Part shown: positions 31,390 through 41,033 of the stretch, piece by piece
Layout: each line of letters begins with the position of its first letter
How positions within the stretch are numbered: position 1 is the stretch's first letter
Origin: JALELF01 sp964473455
Lineage (GTDB): Bacteria; Bacillota_I; Bacilli_A; RF39; UBA660
Assembly (NCBI GenBank): GCA_964473455.1
Contig: CAYYQX010000002.1
Location: 1 to 64,000, forward strand
Length of the DNA: 64,000 bases
Reading direction: 5' to 3'
The notes under the pieces: model-generated
What the model was told of the DNA's origin: nothing
The model's database searches: none
What the model saw: only the letters and a program-made list of their open reading frames with translations
Program-made: the position numbers and the translations under genes

Positions 31390-33741
31390 ATGAAAATCAG
31401 TACTAATTGGTTAAAAGACTATGTAAACATAAATATTCCTTTAAAAGAATTGGCAAACAGAATAACTAACGCTGGTGTGAATGTTGAAAGTATTACTTCA
31501 AAAAGGATTGAAAATATTGTTATAGGAAAAATACTTGAAGTAAAAGATATGCCGGATTCAACTCATCTCCACCTTCTTAGAGTAGATGTTAAAGATGAAG
31601 TATTAGATATTGTTTGTGGTGCGCCAAACGTTCGTAAAGATTTAAAAGTAATTGTTGCAAAAGTTGGAGCTATCTTGCCAGGCAATTTTGAAATCAAAAG
31701 TACTACAATTAGAGGATATCAATCTAATGGGATGGTATGTGCATTATTTGAGCTTGGCATTGAAGAAAAAACAAATGAAAATATTTTAAAGGGTATCCAT
31801 GAAGTAGAAGATAACTTTGAAGTTGGAATGGACGCTAACGTTTATCTTGGCTTAGATGACGTAGTATTTGAACTGGATTTAAATCCTAATCGAAATGACT
31901 GTTTAAGTCATATTGGATTTGCTTATGAAGTGGCAGCTGTTTTGAGTGAAGAAGTTAACTTGCCAGAAATTAAATTTAATGAATTTGATGGTCCAACAAT
32001 AAAGGTTGACGTTAAAACACCAAATTGTTTTATGTATAATACTAAAATAGTTAAAGACATAACAATAAAAGAAAGTCCAACATTTATAAAAAACAGACTT
32101 ATTAGTGCGGGAATGAGACCGATTAATAATGTTGTAGATATATCAAACTATATAATGTTGGAATATGGCCAACCGCTACACTTTTTTGATTTTGATAAAT
32201 TAAACGGTTTTGTTGAAGTTCGTATGGCCAAGAATGGTGAGAGAATAACAACTCTTGACAAGAAAACAAGAACTTTAAGTGAAAAAGATATTATTATCAC
32301 GTCTAATGATGAACCTGTTGGTATTGCAGGCGTTATGGGTGGTTTAGACAGTGGAGTTACAAAAGACACTAAGAATATCGTTATTGAATCAGCTATATTT
32401 AATCCTATTAATGTTAGATATACTTCAATTAATCTAGAGCTTAGAAGTGAAGCATCAACAAGAATAGAAAAAAAATTAAATTCTGATTACACAGTTCTTG
32501 CTTTAAACAGAGCGGCTTATTTGTTAAGTAAGTATGCTGGAGGTAAAGTTGTTAAGAAAGGTAGCTCATTTTCTTCTATTAAAGAGGAAGTAAAATCTGT
32601 AACGCTTTCTTTAAGTGACATTACTTCTCTTTTAGGAATGGCTTTAAGTATGAAAGACGTTAAGTTATCTTTAGATTGTCTACAGTTTAAATACAAAGTT
32701 AATAAAGACAATATTACTGTTGTTATTCCAAATAGAAGAATGGATATTGACGCTAATAAGGCGGATATTATTGAAGAGATTGGAAGAATATATGGCTATG
32801 ATAAGCTAGAAGGAATTTTACCTAATGGTTTTATTAAGGAAGGTAAGTACGAAAACAGTGTTTTGCTTAGAAAAGAAGTAAGTAGAAGATTAAGAAGTTT
32901 AGGGTTAAATGAAGTTAGAACGTATACTTTAGTAAGTGAAGCTGAAAGCAGATTATTTGATTATGAGAATAAGGAAAAAATTTATCTTTTAAGACCTATG
33001 AGTGAAGATAAAAAGGTTCTTAGAACGTCGCTTATTAATTCTCTTATAAATGTATATAATTTTAATGTTAGTCGCAAAGTAAAAGATGTTAATATATATG
33101 AAATATCTAATGTTTATTCAAAAAGTAGTGAAGAAGAAAAAATTTGTATCTTAATGAATGGAACATATTTAGTTAATGCTTGGCAAAATATTAATGTCAG
33201 TGTCGACTTTTACTTACTAAAAGGTATAGTTGAAAACCTACTTGATTATTTAGGTTTTAATGGTAGATATGTATTTAGTGAAAAAGAAGTTCAGGATATG
33301 CATAAGTATATTTGCGCGGAAATTATATTAGATAATGAAGTAGTAGGTGTTTTAGGTAAAACTGATCCTAGTATTAGTGATGTGTATGTTTGTGAGCTTT
33401 CTTTAACTAAATTAAGTGGTAAAAAAGTTAGAAGTATTAAGCATAAAGAAGCTAATAAATATCCTTCAATTGTTAAGGATATATCGTTTATTATGAATAA
33501 TGATTTAAATAGTTTTAAAGTTGAAGAATTGATAAAAAAAGTTGGTGGAAAACTAATTACAAGTATTAATGTATTTGATGTATATAAGGGTAGTAAGTTA
33601 GAAGTTAATAAAAAAGCTATTGCTTATAAAATTACTTTTCAAGATGAGTTGAAAACTTTAACTGATGAAGAAGTAATGGTTGTGTTTAACAAGATAATAG
33701 AGGAAGTTACTACTAAATTAGATATTAAGTTGAATAATTAA
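31390..33741 (+). CDS. pheT: Phenylalanyl-tRNA synthetase beta subunit
   Basis: This 783-residue beta chain has an N-terminal tRNA-binding OB domain (about 40-150, with CGAPNVRKDLKV), a B3/B4 editing domain (AGMRPINNVVDISNYIMLEYGQPLHFFD region), B5, the catalytic-like core (SLGLNEVRTYTLVS) and a C-terminal anticodon-binding domain (YPSIVKDISFIM). Upstream ATGs at 31369 and 31381 are inside pheS; ATG 31390 gives the standard N-terminus MKISTNWLKDYV. It is co-transcribed with pheS under the T-box. Confidence 0.97.
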   Translation: MKISTNWLKDYVNINIPLKELANRITNAGVNVESITSKRIENIVIGKILEVKDMPDSTHLHLLRVDVKDEVLDIVCGAPNVRKDLKVIVAKVGAILPGNFEIKSTTIRGYQSNGMVCALFELGIEEKTNENILKGIHEVEDNFEVGMDANVYLGLDDVVFELDLNPNRNDCLSHIGFAYEVAAVLSEEVNLPEIKFNEFDGPTIKVDVKTPNCFMYNTKIVKDITIKESPTFIKNRLISAGMRPINNVVDISNYIMLEYGQPLHFFDFDKLNGFVEVRMAKNGERITTLDKKTRTLSEKDIIITSNDEPVGIAGVMGGLDSGVTKDTKNIVIESAIFNPINVRYTSINLELRSEASTRIEKKLNSDYTVLALNRAAYLLSKYAGGKVVKKGSSFSSIKEEVKSVTLSLSDITSLLGMALSMKDVKLSLDCLQFKYKVNKDNITVVIPNRRMDIDANKADIIEEIGRIYGYDKLEGILPNGFIKEGKYENSVLLRKEVSRRLRSLGLNEVRTYTLVSEAESRLFDYENKEKIYLLRPMSEDKKVLRTSLINSLINVYNFNVSRKVKDVNIYEISNVYSKSSEEEKICILMNGTYLVNAWQNINVSVDFYLLKGIVENLLDYLGFNGRYVFSEKEVQDMHKYICAEIILDNEVVGVLGKTDPSISDVYVCELSLTKLSGKKVRSIKHKEANKYPSIVKDISFIMNNDLNSFKVEELIKKVGGKLITSINVFDVYKGSKLEVNKKAIAYKITFQDELKTLTDEEVMVVFNKIIEEVTTKLDIKLNN

Positions 33742-33742
33742 G

Positions 33743-33764
33743 AGCCTTAACAAAAGGCTTTTTT
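33743..33764 (+). terminator. Rho-independent terminator overlapping the purB promoter
   Basis: AGCCTT and AAGGCT pair around a short loop and run into six T. The purB -35 TTAACA starts in the 5' arm and spans the loop. Confidence 0.82.
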
Positions 33765-33775
33765 GGTGTTATAAT
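33747..33775 (+). promoter_or_regulatory. purB promoter
   Basis: TTAACA (33747-33752), 17-base spacer and extended -10 TGTTATAAT (33767-33775), followed by GGAGGG and the ATG. Confidence 0.7.
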
Positions 33776-33793
33776 CCTGTTGGAGGGTTAATA

Positions 33794-35164
33794 ATGAAAG
33801 AAGTGTGTTCTGCTATTTGTCCGTTAGATGGAAGATATAAAGATATTAAAAAACTATTTAGTAATTGTTTTTCTGAGTATGCTTTTATAAAAGAAAGGTT
33901 TAATGTTGAAATTAATTGGTTGAAATATTTACTAGAGTTAAACGAATTAGATTTTACGTTTTTAACTAGCGAAGATAAAACTAATATATCTAAAACAATC
34001 AAAAAACTTTCTTTTAACCGTTCTTCCTTAAAAAGAATAAAAGAATTGGAAGAGGTTACCAAACACGATGTAAAGGCAATTGAGTATTATGTATGTGAAT
34101 GTTTAGATAAAATAAACTGTGCTAAAGTGAAAAGCCTAGTCCATATTGGCTGTACTTCTGAAGACATTAATAATGTAGCTTATGCTTTAATGATAAAAAA
34201 AGGATTAGAAGTATGGGTAAAAACCGCTACTAATCTTATTAAGGAAGTTAATTTTCTAAAAGAACGATATTCAAGTATTCCTATGCTTGGCCATACGCAT
34301 GGTCAACCAGCTACGCCAACTACTGTTGGTAAGGAGTTTAAAGTATATGCATATAGACTTGAGGAGTCTTTAAAAAATATTTTGAGTATTGGAGTTAAAG
34401 CAAAATTTAACGGTGCAACCGGAAATTATAATGCTCTTTTGGTTGCTTTCCCAAAAGTTAATTGGGAAGAAAAAGCACAATATTTTATTGAAAAATTTTT
34501 AAAGCTAAGGTTCAATCCTTATACAACTCAAATAGAGAGTCATGATTATATATGTCACTTGTTGGATGGCATTAGACATTTTAATAATGTGGTTTGTGAT
34601 TTAAACGTTGATATGTGGTTATATATTAGTATGAGTTATTTTAAACAAGAAGTAGTAAAAGGAGAAGTTGGATCTTCTACAATGCCCCACAAAGTTAATC
34701 CAATTCAATTTGAGAACAGTGAAGCAAATGTTGAGATGTCTAACGCTATTGCAGTTAGTTTATCAAATAAATTGCCAAAATCAAGACTTCAAAGAGACTT
34801 ATCTGATTCATCTGGTTTAAGAAATATTGGTTTAGTTTTTGGATATTCTGTTCAAGCTTTAAGTGAAACTGTAAAGGGACTAAAAAAATGTCAAATAAAT
34901 GAAACAAAAATAAAATGTGATTTAGAAGATAATTACGAAGTTCTGGCTGAACCAATTCAAACTATGCTAAGAAAATATGGTATGCCAGATGCTTATGATA
35001 GATTAAAAATTTTAACAAGAGGCAGAAGTATTACAAAGGAAGATATAAAAGAATTTATATTATCACTCGATTTCCTTTCAAAAGAAGACAAAAATATTTT
35101 ATTAAATTTAACTCCACAAACTTATATTGGATATGCAGAAAAACTGGCAAAAGAGACATTTTAA
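33794..35164 (+). CDS. purB: Adenylosuccinate lyase
   Basis: This 456-residue enzyme splits SAICAR and adenylosuccinate in purine synthesis and AMP formation. The fumarase/aspartase signature GSSTMPHKVNPIQFENSE is clear. TSEDINNVAY and MLGHTHGQPATPTTVGKE also fit. The sequence style (N-terminal AICPLDGRY, 456 residues) is that of the longer E. coli-type enzyme rather than the shorter Bacillus type. It stands alone without other pur genes, which fits an organism that only converts IMP to AMP, though that is inference. Confidence 0.96.
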   Translation: MKEVCSAICPLDGRYKDIKKLFSNCFSEYAFIKERFNVEINWLKYLLELNELDFTFLTSEDKTNISKTIKKLSFNRSSLKRIKELEEVTKHDVKAIEYYVCECLDKINCAKVKSLVHIGCTSEDINNVAYALMIKKGLEVWVKTATNLIKEVNFLKERYSSIPMLGHTHGQPATPTTVGKEFKVYAYRLEESLKNILSIGVKAKFNGATGNYNALLVAFPKVNWEEKAQYFIEKFLKLRFNPYTTQIESHDYICHLLDGIRHFNNVVCDLNVDMWLYISMSYFKQEVVKGEVGSSTMPHKVNPIQFENSEANVEMSNAIAVSLSNKLPKSRLQRDLSDSSGLRNIGLVFGYSVQALSETVKGLKKCQINETKIKCDLEDNYEVLAEPIQTMLRKYGMPDAYDRLKILTRGRSITKEDIKEFILSLDFLSKEDKNILLNLTPQTYIGYAEKLAKETF

Positions 35165-35184
35165 AATCGAAATTTCACTAAAAT

Positions 35185-35224
35185 AATAGATTTTAACTAA
35201 TATATATGTTAAAATCTATTTTGT
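35185..35224 (+). terminator. purB terminator enclosing the next promoter's -10
   Basis: AATAGATTTTAAC (35185-35197) and GTTAAAATCTATT (35208-35220) form a perfect 13-bp stem, then TTGTTT. The right arm and the base before it contain the extended -10 TGTTAAAAT (35207-35215) of the ABC-F gene. Confidence 0.75.
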
Positions 35225-35238
35225 TTGAGGTGAAGTTT

Positions 35239-36831
35239 ATGTTAAAAGTAAATAATTTAGAATTAAGATTTAGTTCGAGAATTCTTTTTAGTAATGTTAA
35301 TATTGAATTTAAGAATGATAATTGTTATGGCATAATTGGCGCTAATGGAGCAGGTAAATCAACATTCTTAAAGATACTATCTGGTGAAATTGAACCTACT
35401 AAAGGTGAAGTTACAAAAGGAAAAGATGAAAGAATCTCTGTTTTAAGTCAAAATCAAAATGAATTTGATGAAGTCAGTGTAATAGACACAGTTATTATGG
35501 GTAATAGTAAATTATATTCCGTTATGAAAGAAAAGGATGAATTATATTTAAAAGCAGATTTTTCAATGGAAGATGGTATAAAAGCAGCTAAATTAGAAGA
35601 AGAATTCATGAATATGAATGGTTATATGGCTGAAACAGATGCAGCTATTTTACTATCTGGCTTAGGTGTTATAAATAGTAAACATAGTTTATTTATGAAA
35701 GAGTTAAAAACAAGTGATAAGATTAAAGTATTACTTGCAAGAAGCCTTTTTGGTGAACCTGACATATTATTACTGGATGAACCAACAAACGGATTAGATG
35801 TAAAATCTAAAATGTGGTTAGAAGAGTTTTTAATTAATTTTAAGAATACAGTTTTACTTGTTTCCCATGATCGACACTTTTTAAATAAAGTATGTACTCA
35901 TATGGTTGATATTGATTATGAAAAGATAACTCTGTTTATTGGAAATTATGATTTTTGGTATCAATCTAGTGAATTAATTCAAAGACAAATGAAAGATTCT
36001 AATAAAAAAAAGGAAGAAAAAATAAAGGAATTAGAAGATTTTATTAGAAGATTTAGTGCGAATGCTTCGAAAAGCAAACAAGCTACTTCAAGGAAAAAAT
36101 CTTTAGAAAAAATTAATTTAGATGAAATAAAAGCTTCAAGTAGAAAATACCCTTATGTTAATTTTGAAGTTGATAAAAATGTTGGAAAAGAAGGAATTAT
36201 CTTAGAAAATATAAGCTATAGTATTAATGGTAAAGAAATAATTAAACATCTTAGTTTAACAATTAACCCGAACGATAAGATAGCTTTAATTGGTAATAAT
36301 GAATTAGCTAAAACTAGTTTGTTTAATATTATCAGTGGGGCAGTAAAACCAGATACAGGCTCAGTTAAATTAGGTAGTAGGATTAAAGTTTCTTATTTTA
36401 TGAAAAATCATGATAGGTTTTTTGTCGATGAAATGAATTTAATTGAATGGTTAAGAGGATATACTGATAATAAAGATGAAACTTATATTAGAGGTTTCTT
36501 AGGTAGAATGTTATTTAGTGGAGATGAAACGTTAAAGAAAGTTAGTGTTTTATCTGGTGGTGAGAAGGTACGTTGTATGTTAGCTAAAATGATGCTTGAA
36601 AGAAGCAATGTTATTCTTTTAGATGAACCTACAAATCACCTGGATATTGAATCTATTACGGCTTTAAATAATGGTTTAAAAAGATTTGAAGACATTATTA
36701 TTATTTCAACTTTTGATAGAGAAATAATTGATAGTACTTGTAATAGACTTATTGAGTTAAAAAATGATGGCACTTATATTGATAAACAAATGACGTTAGA
36801 TGAGTATACTATGAAGTATGGACTAGAGTAA
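35239..36831 (+). CDS. ykpA: ABC-F family ATPase (YkpA/YbiT type)
   Basis: This 530-residue protein has two ATP-binding domains and no membrane part. The first has Walker A GANGAGKST (34-42) but a degraded signature (ELKTSDK). The second has a degraded Walker A (GNNELAKTS) with intact LSGGEKVRC and LLDEPTNHLD. The linker FSANASKSKQATSRKK and the FLGRMLFSGDE block match YkpA/YbiT as I know them, including the odd second P-loop. ABC-F proteins act on ribosomes. An in-frame ATG at 35206 lies within the promoter hairpin; GAGGTGAAG fits ATG 35239. Confidence 0.9.
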   Translation: MLKVNNLELRFSSRILFSNVNIEFKNDNCYGIIGANGAGKSTFLKILSGEIEPTKGEVTKGKDERISVLSQNQNEFDEVSVIDTVIMGNSKLYSVMKEKDELYLKADFSMEDGIKAAKLEEEFMNMNGYMAETDAAILLSGLGVINSKHSLFMKELKTSDKIKVLLARSLFGEPDILLLDEPTNGLDVKSKMWLEEFLINFKNTVLLVSHDRHFLNKVCTHMVDIDYEKITLFIGNYDFWYQSSELIQRQMKDSNKKKEEKIKELEDFIRRFSANASKSKQATSRKKSLEKINLDEIKASSRKYPYVNFEVDKNVGKEGIILENISYSINGKEIIKHLSLTINPNDKIALIGNNELAKTSLFNIISGAVKPDTGSVKLGSRIKVSYFMKNHDRFFVDEMNLIEWLRGYTDNKDETYIRGFLGRMLFSGDETLKKVSVLSGGEKVRCMLAKMMLERSNVILLDEPTNHLDIESITALNNGLKRFEDIIIISTFDREIIDSTCNRLIELKNDGTYIDKQMTLDEYTMKYGLE

Positions 36832-36833
36832 GT

Positions 36834-36862
36834 AAAAAGAATAGTAATTCACTATTCTTTTT
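36834..36862. terminator. Bidirectional terminator
   Basis: AAAAAGAATAGT, AATTC, ACTATTCTTTTT form a 12-bp perfect stem with T on both strands. It lies between convergent genes. Confidence 0.92.
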
Positions 36863-37910
36863 AATATAAACTTAGAATTTTTTGAAAATCTTTTCTTCTG
36901 TTTTCGAGTAAAATTTCTATATATGTTGCTACATCTGGGTTTATAAATATTTGCCCTTTCCTGTTTGTGAAATTTTCTAATATTCCTCTGTATTCATCAT
37001 CTTTAGCTAATCTATCAATTTTTTCTCTTGCTTCTTTAGGAAAAGCCGCAATTAATTCAAATAAATTTGGATCGAAGCCATCATAATCTTGAATCACAAA
37101 GGCTCTCGCTTTTTCTTTTTCTTCTAATCTGAATTGCAAACCTTCTTTAAAAGGGAAGGCTGTACACCAAACATCTCCCGGACTATATTTCAAACCATTT
37201 TTATGATCAATTACAAATATTTTTTCGCTATCAAATACTTCAGACGATTTCAACCCAACTAGCTTATTAAACCCACCGATATTTTTCACTATATTTTCAT
37301 TTTGTGTGCTTTGAGCTAACTCATCGGGCCTCAATCTCTTGGTATAAGAAATATCTTCTACTTTTTCAATTTCAAAACCAATATTATTATAATTTCTATC
37401 AAATTGCATCATAAATGCATCAGCAATAAACAAATTTATTAAAAATTGTTTTATTTTTTCGTAATCTTCAAAACACAAGAAGTCCTTAAAAAATCTAAGC
37501 AATGTTTCTAAAGAATATCCTCCGTAGCATACTAAATCGGACAAAGTAGGATTAAAAAGTTCACTAACAAGGAAATAATTATTTTTCTGAGATTGAAAAT
37601 TGTTAGACAACAATCCAAGAAGCTTTTGACTCTTTGTTTTTAAATCTATATCTTCAACACAAACATAAGCTATTTCATAGTTAACTGTATTTAAACCCAT
37701 AATTTCACGGCCAAAAATACTAAAAAATTGTTCAGTAAATAAATGAAGATCTTTTCTCTTTTTAAAGTATTTTAAAGTTTCATTAATTATATACCATGTT
37801 TTTTTTTCTTTTAGATAGGTTTCATCTAACATCACAAGCTGTTTTAATTCACTCAGAGGTATTTCAAAACAATGATAATGGCTAATTAAAGCATCATTTA
37901 AACTCATCAT
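36861..37910 (-). CDS. Orphan HipA/CtkA-like kinase-fold protein
   Basis: This 349-residue protein has the HipA-type catalytic loop FIADAFMMQFDRNYNNIGF (Asp 171, Asn 175/176) and, further on, FVIDHKNGLKYS with a candidate metal-binding Asp 235. The N-lobe is short and no clear ATP-binding lysine motif is seen, so activity is uncertain. No HipB-like DNA-binding antitoxin gene is adjacent; it is monocistronic on the minus strand. AAGGGGGG precedes tandem ATGs at 37910 and 37907. It could be a Ser/Thr kinase, a toxin remnant or a derived non-catalytic relative. Confidence 0.6.
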   Translation of the reverse strand: MMSLNDALISHYHCFEIPLSELKQLVMLDETYLKEKKTWYIINETLKYFKKRKDLHLFTEQFFSIFGREIMGLNTVNYEIAYVCVEDIDLKTKSQKLLGLLSNNFQSQKNNYFLVSELFNPTLSDLVCYGGYSLETLLRFFKDFLCFEDYEKIKQFLINLFIADAFMMQFDRNYNNIGFEIEKVEDISYTKRLRPDELAQSTQNENIVKNIGGFNKLVGLKSSEVFDSEKIFVIDHKNGLKYSPGDVWCTAFPFKEGLQFRLEEKEKARAFVIQDYDGFDPNLFELIAAFPKEAREKIDRLAKDDEYRGILENFTNRKGQIFINPDVATYIEILLENRRKDFQKILSLY

Positions 37911-37985
37911 ATTCTAATTACCCCCCTTTTTTATTGAAATGTATATTACCAAAATGTTATAATATTGTCAAATTGGAGTAAATTT

Positions 37986-38573
37986 ATGAACTATCAAACA
38001 GAACTAGATAAAATAATTAACAACTTAAATAATAAGCCAAAACTGTTATTACATGCTTGTTGTGCTCCTTGCAGCACGCATGTTTTAGAATACCTAAATA
38101 CATACTTTGACATTACTATCTACTTTTATAATCCAAATATAGACACTATTGAAGAATACAATAAAAGGCTTAATGAATTAAAAAGGCTTATAAATACTGT
38201 TTTTCCTAATGTTAAACTTCTAGAAGGCAAATATAGCCAAGAAGAGTTTTTTAACAAAATAAAAGGCTTAGAAAACGAATTAGAAGGTGGATTAAGGTGT
38301 AGTAAGTGTTATCAGTTAAGACTGGAAGAAACAGCTAAAAAGGCTAAAGAGCTAAACTTTGATTACTTTGCTACCACTTTAACAGTTAGTCCATATAAGA
38401 ACGCTAAAGTAATAAATGAAATAGGGTATATCTTAGAAAAACAATATGGTATTTTCTACTTGCTATCTGATTTTAAGAAAAAAGAAGGATATAAGAAAAG
38501 TATTAAATTATCTAAAAAATATAATTTATATAGACAAAATTATTGTGGTTGTCTATTTTCAAAAAAGTGCTAA
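37986..38573 (+). CDS. queH: Epoxyqueuosine reductase QueH
   Basis: This 195-residue enzyme performs the last step of queuosine synthesis in tRNA, reduction of epoxyqueuosine, with an iron-sulfur cluster and no cobalamin. The Cys motifs LLHACCAPCSTHVLEYL, LRCSKCYQLRLEE and YCGC are complete, as is TTLTVSPYKNA. The frame begins at TTG 37965 but ATTGGAG is the ribosome site for ATG 37986. The extended -10 TGTTATAAT lies at 37955-37963. Other queuosine genes are not nearby. Confidence 0.93.
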   Translation: MNYQTELDKIINNLNNKPKLLLHACCAPCSTHVLEYLNTYFDITIYFYNPNIDTIEEYNKRLNELKRLINTVFPNVKLLEGKYSQEEFFNKIKGLENELEGGLRCSKCYQLRLEETAKKAKELNFDYFATTLTVSPYKNAKVINEIGYILEKQYGIFYLLSDFKKKEGYKKSIKLSKKYNLYRQNYCGCLFSKKC

Positions 38574-38592
38574 AACATAGTACTTTTTATTT
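38562..38592 (+). terminator. Rho-independent terminator overlapping the queH stop
   Basis: AAAAAGTGCT and AGTACTTTTT pair (one G-U) around a 7-base loop. The stop codon lies at the edge of the stem. Confidence 0.8.
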
Positions 38593-38619
38593 ACTTAAAT
38601 ATTTTAAAAATGATATACT
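38591..38619 (+). promoter_or_regulatory. Promoter at the head of the polysaccharide locus
   Basis: TTACTT (38591-38596), 17-base spacer and extended -10 TGATATACT (38611-38619). Confidence 0.65.
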
Positions 38620-38646
38620 GATAATGAATATTAAGGAGAGTAGTGT

Positions 38647-39867
38647 ATGACACTTTTTAAAAAATTAACAAACATATTGAATAAATTTTCAATGTTAGAA
38701 CTTTTTATACTATTTAGTCCTTTTGTTGATATGGTTTATTCTGTAATTATTAAAGAAACTGGATTTAACAGTTATTTATCTCTTATTTATAGATCAATAT
38801 TTTTAATAATATTATTATTTTATGTTATTAAAAATAAGCTATTAAATAAAAAAACGATGTATTTCTTGTTAATATTACTAGGTATATTTGGTGTTTTTAT
38901 TATAAATAGAGTAATAAGTGGAACAGAACTTTATTTCTTCGAACAAATAAAAGCTTTCTTTAAATATTTTTATTTTATTATTGTTTGTGTTCTTTTGATT
39001 CCTATATTTAAAAAAAATAAGAACATATTTGATTTTAAAACCCTATTTTATTTAGGATTAATTTATGCGTTTTTTGTTTTAATTCCCTATATTTTAGGGT
39101 ATTATTATCTTTCTTATAGTAATGGAAGAGGTTCAAAAGGTTTACTTTTTGCCGCCAATGAAATAAGCTCACTTCTAGCTATAATTAGCCCTTTTGTTTT
39201 ATATTATTTATGTAAGATAAAAAATAATATGTGGTTTTTAATTTTAGAAATATTTTATGTCTACAGTACTATTTTAGTAGGAACAAAGACTACACTAGTA
39301 GGCCTTATTTTGTCAATAATAGGATTATTTATATATTATTTTTTTAACAAACTAACAATAGTTAATAAGAAAGACTTTCTCACTAAGTTACTTATTGTCT
39401 TTCTAACAACTTTACTTACTATTTTATTTACCGATAGTGCGTTATATATATTCTTTGACACTGCTCTTGAAGATACCACGTACGCTATTTTTTCTTCCAG
39501 AAACGAGTTTGTAAACTATATGAATGTCATATGGAACAGTCTAACTTTTAATGATAAGTTATTTGGTTTTGGATCGATTATATTTGGTGGAGAACTAACT
39601 GTTGAAATTGATTTTTATAATGTTTTTTATATTTTTGGTGTTTTTGGATTAATATATTATTTATTATTTATTTTGAAAGTATCACTAAATATAATAAAGA
39701 ATTTTTTCAAACAAAAAAAAGATGTTTTTGCTTTTTTAGGCTTAATTAGTATTGGAATTGGAATTAGTGTCTCAATGATTGCTGGACATACTTTTTCTCA
39801 ACCTTTAGCTAGTATATATTTAAGCTTAATTATCGCAAAACTGTATACTTGGAAAGGGGCTTTATGA
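38647..39867 (+). CDS. O-antigen ligase/polymerase-like membrane protein (Wzy type)
   Basis: This 406-residue protein has about eleven membrane segments. The cytoplasm-to-outside loop features GSKGLLFAANEIS, VGTKTTLVGL and the periplasmic-type large loop (about 265-320, with FSSRNEF and FGFGSIIFGG) resemble Wzy/WaaL polymerases. It would join repeat units of a surface glycan outside the membrane. AAGGAG precedes ATG 38647. It is the first gene of the locus and overlaps the next by 4 bases. Polymerase versus ligase cannot be told by eye. Confidence 0.75.
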   Translation: MTLFKKLTNILNKFSMLELFILFSPFVDMVYSVIIKETGFNSYLSLIYRSIFLIILLFYVIKNKLLNKKTMYFLLILLGIFGVFIINRVISGTELYFFEQIKAFFKYFYFIIVCVLLIPIFKKNKNIFDFKTLFYLGLIYAFFVLIPYILGYYYLSYSNGRGSKGLLFAANEISSLLAIISPFVLYYLCKIKNNMWFLILEIFYVYSTILVGTKTTLVGLILSIIGLFIYYFFNKLTIVNKKDFLTKLLIVFLTTLLTILFTDSALYIFFDTALEDTTYAIFSSRNEFVNYMNVIWNSLTFNDKLFGFGSIIFGGELTVEIDFYNVFYIFGVFGLIYYLLFILKVSLNIIKNFFKQKKDVFAFLGLISIGIGISVSMIAGHTFSQPLASIYLSLIIAKLYTWKGAL

Positions 39868-41000
39868 AAAAGATAGTTTTCTTAGTTCTTCATTTAGGTC
39901 GTGGAGGAATTGAACGCGCAATAATATCTCAAGCTAATATGTTAAGTAGTCTATATAATGTTGAAATTATTAGTGTTTATAAGCTCTCAGATGAACCCGG
40001 CTTTAGTATTGATGAAAAGATTAGTATTAAGTACTTAACTAATGTAATCCCAAATAAAAAAGAGTTAAAAAGCGCTATAAAAAATAAAAAATTTATTTTA
40101 TTTATTAAAGAAATTATTAAAGCTTTTAAGATTTTGTATTTAAGAAAAAAGTTAATGGTTAAAGAAATAAAGAAACTAGATGAATCAATAGTTATTTCTT
40201 CTAGATTTTTACTAAGTAAATGGCTAGTTAAATATAATAAAAATAATATTATTAAAGTAGGGGAGGAGCACGAATCTTTTACAACGGCAAAATATAGTAA
40301 AAAAGTAGAAAAACATTATAAAAAGTTAGATTATTTAATGCCAGTGTCTAAATATTTATTTTCTCATTACTCAAACTTATTAAAGAACTCTTCTTGTAAA
40401 TGCGAATACATTCCTCATTGTGTTGAATATAACCCGGTAAATAGATCAAGTTTACAATCAAAAAGTATTTGCTCAATAGGTAGATTATCACCTGAAAAAG
40501 GCTACTTGGATTTAATTGATGTTGTGAGATTAGTGTTTGTTAAACATCCTGATTGGAGTTTAAATATTGTTGGTGATGGAGAAGAAAAAGAAAGCATTAT
40601 TAACAAGATTAAAGAATACAATTTAGAGAAAAATATTACAATGCTTGGGTATGGCAATAACGAGATGATTAGTAAGATTTTATCTGATACTTCTATTTTT
40701 GTTATGGCGTCTATTTATGAGTCTTTTGGTATTGTTTTATTAGAAGCAGGGATGTTTGGAATACCTAGTGTTGTATTTTCTTCAGCTACAGGCTTTAGTG
40801 AGATTATAACTAATAATCGAAATGGTTTCCTTATAAAGGATCGAAATAAAGAAGAAATGGCAAACAAAATATGTTCTTTGATTGAAGATGAGAAATTAAG
40901 AGCAAGCTTAGGAAAAGATGCGTATAACAATGCGAAAAAATATTCGTATGATAATATAAAAGCAAAATGGTTATATTTTATTGGTAGTTTAACTAAATAG
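39864..41000 (+). CDS. Glycosyltransferase family 4
   Basis: This GT-B glycosyltransferase has 378 residues. It shows LGRGGIERAI near the N-terminus and, in the donor domain, SIGRLSPEKGYLDLI, LNIVGDGEE and the E-x7-E region IYESFGIVLLEAG. It starts in an ATGA overlap with the polymerase gene after AAGGGG, so it is translationally coupled. It would add one sugar from a nucleotide-sugar donor on the cytoplasmic face; donor and acceptor are unknown. Confidence 0.88.
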   Translation: MKKIVFLVLHLGRGGIERAIISQANMLSSLYNVEIISVYKLSDEPGFSIDEKISIKYLTNVIPNKKELKSAIKNKKFILFIKEIIKAFKILYLRKKLMVKEIKKLDESIVISSRFLLSKWLVKYNKNNIIKVGEEHESFTTAKYSKKVEKHYKKLDYLMPVSKYLFSHYSNLLKNSSCKCEYIPHCVEYNPVNRSSLQSKSICSIGRLSPEKGYLDLIDVVRLVFVKHPDWSLNIVGDGEEKESIINKIKEYNLEKNITMLGYGNNEMISKILSDTSIFVMASIYESFGIVLLEAGMFGIPSVVFSSATGFSEIITNNRNGFLIKDRNKEEMANKICSLIEDEKLRASLGKDAYNNAKKYSYDNIKAKWLYFIGSLTK

Positions 41001-41033
41001 TGATATAATTATTAAGGAAAATAAGGAAGAATT

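Noticed and set aside
36861..37910. Complete HipAB toxin-antitoxin pair
   Set aside because: No small helix-turn-helix gene lies on either side; the neighbours are an ABC-F gene and queH.
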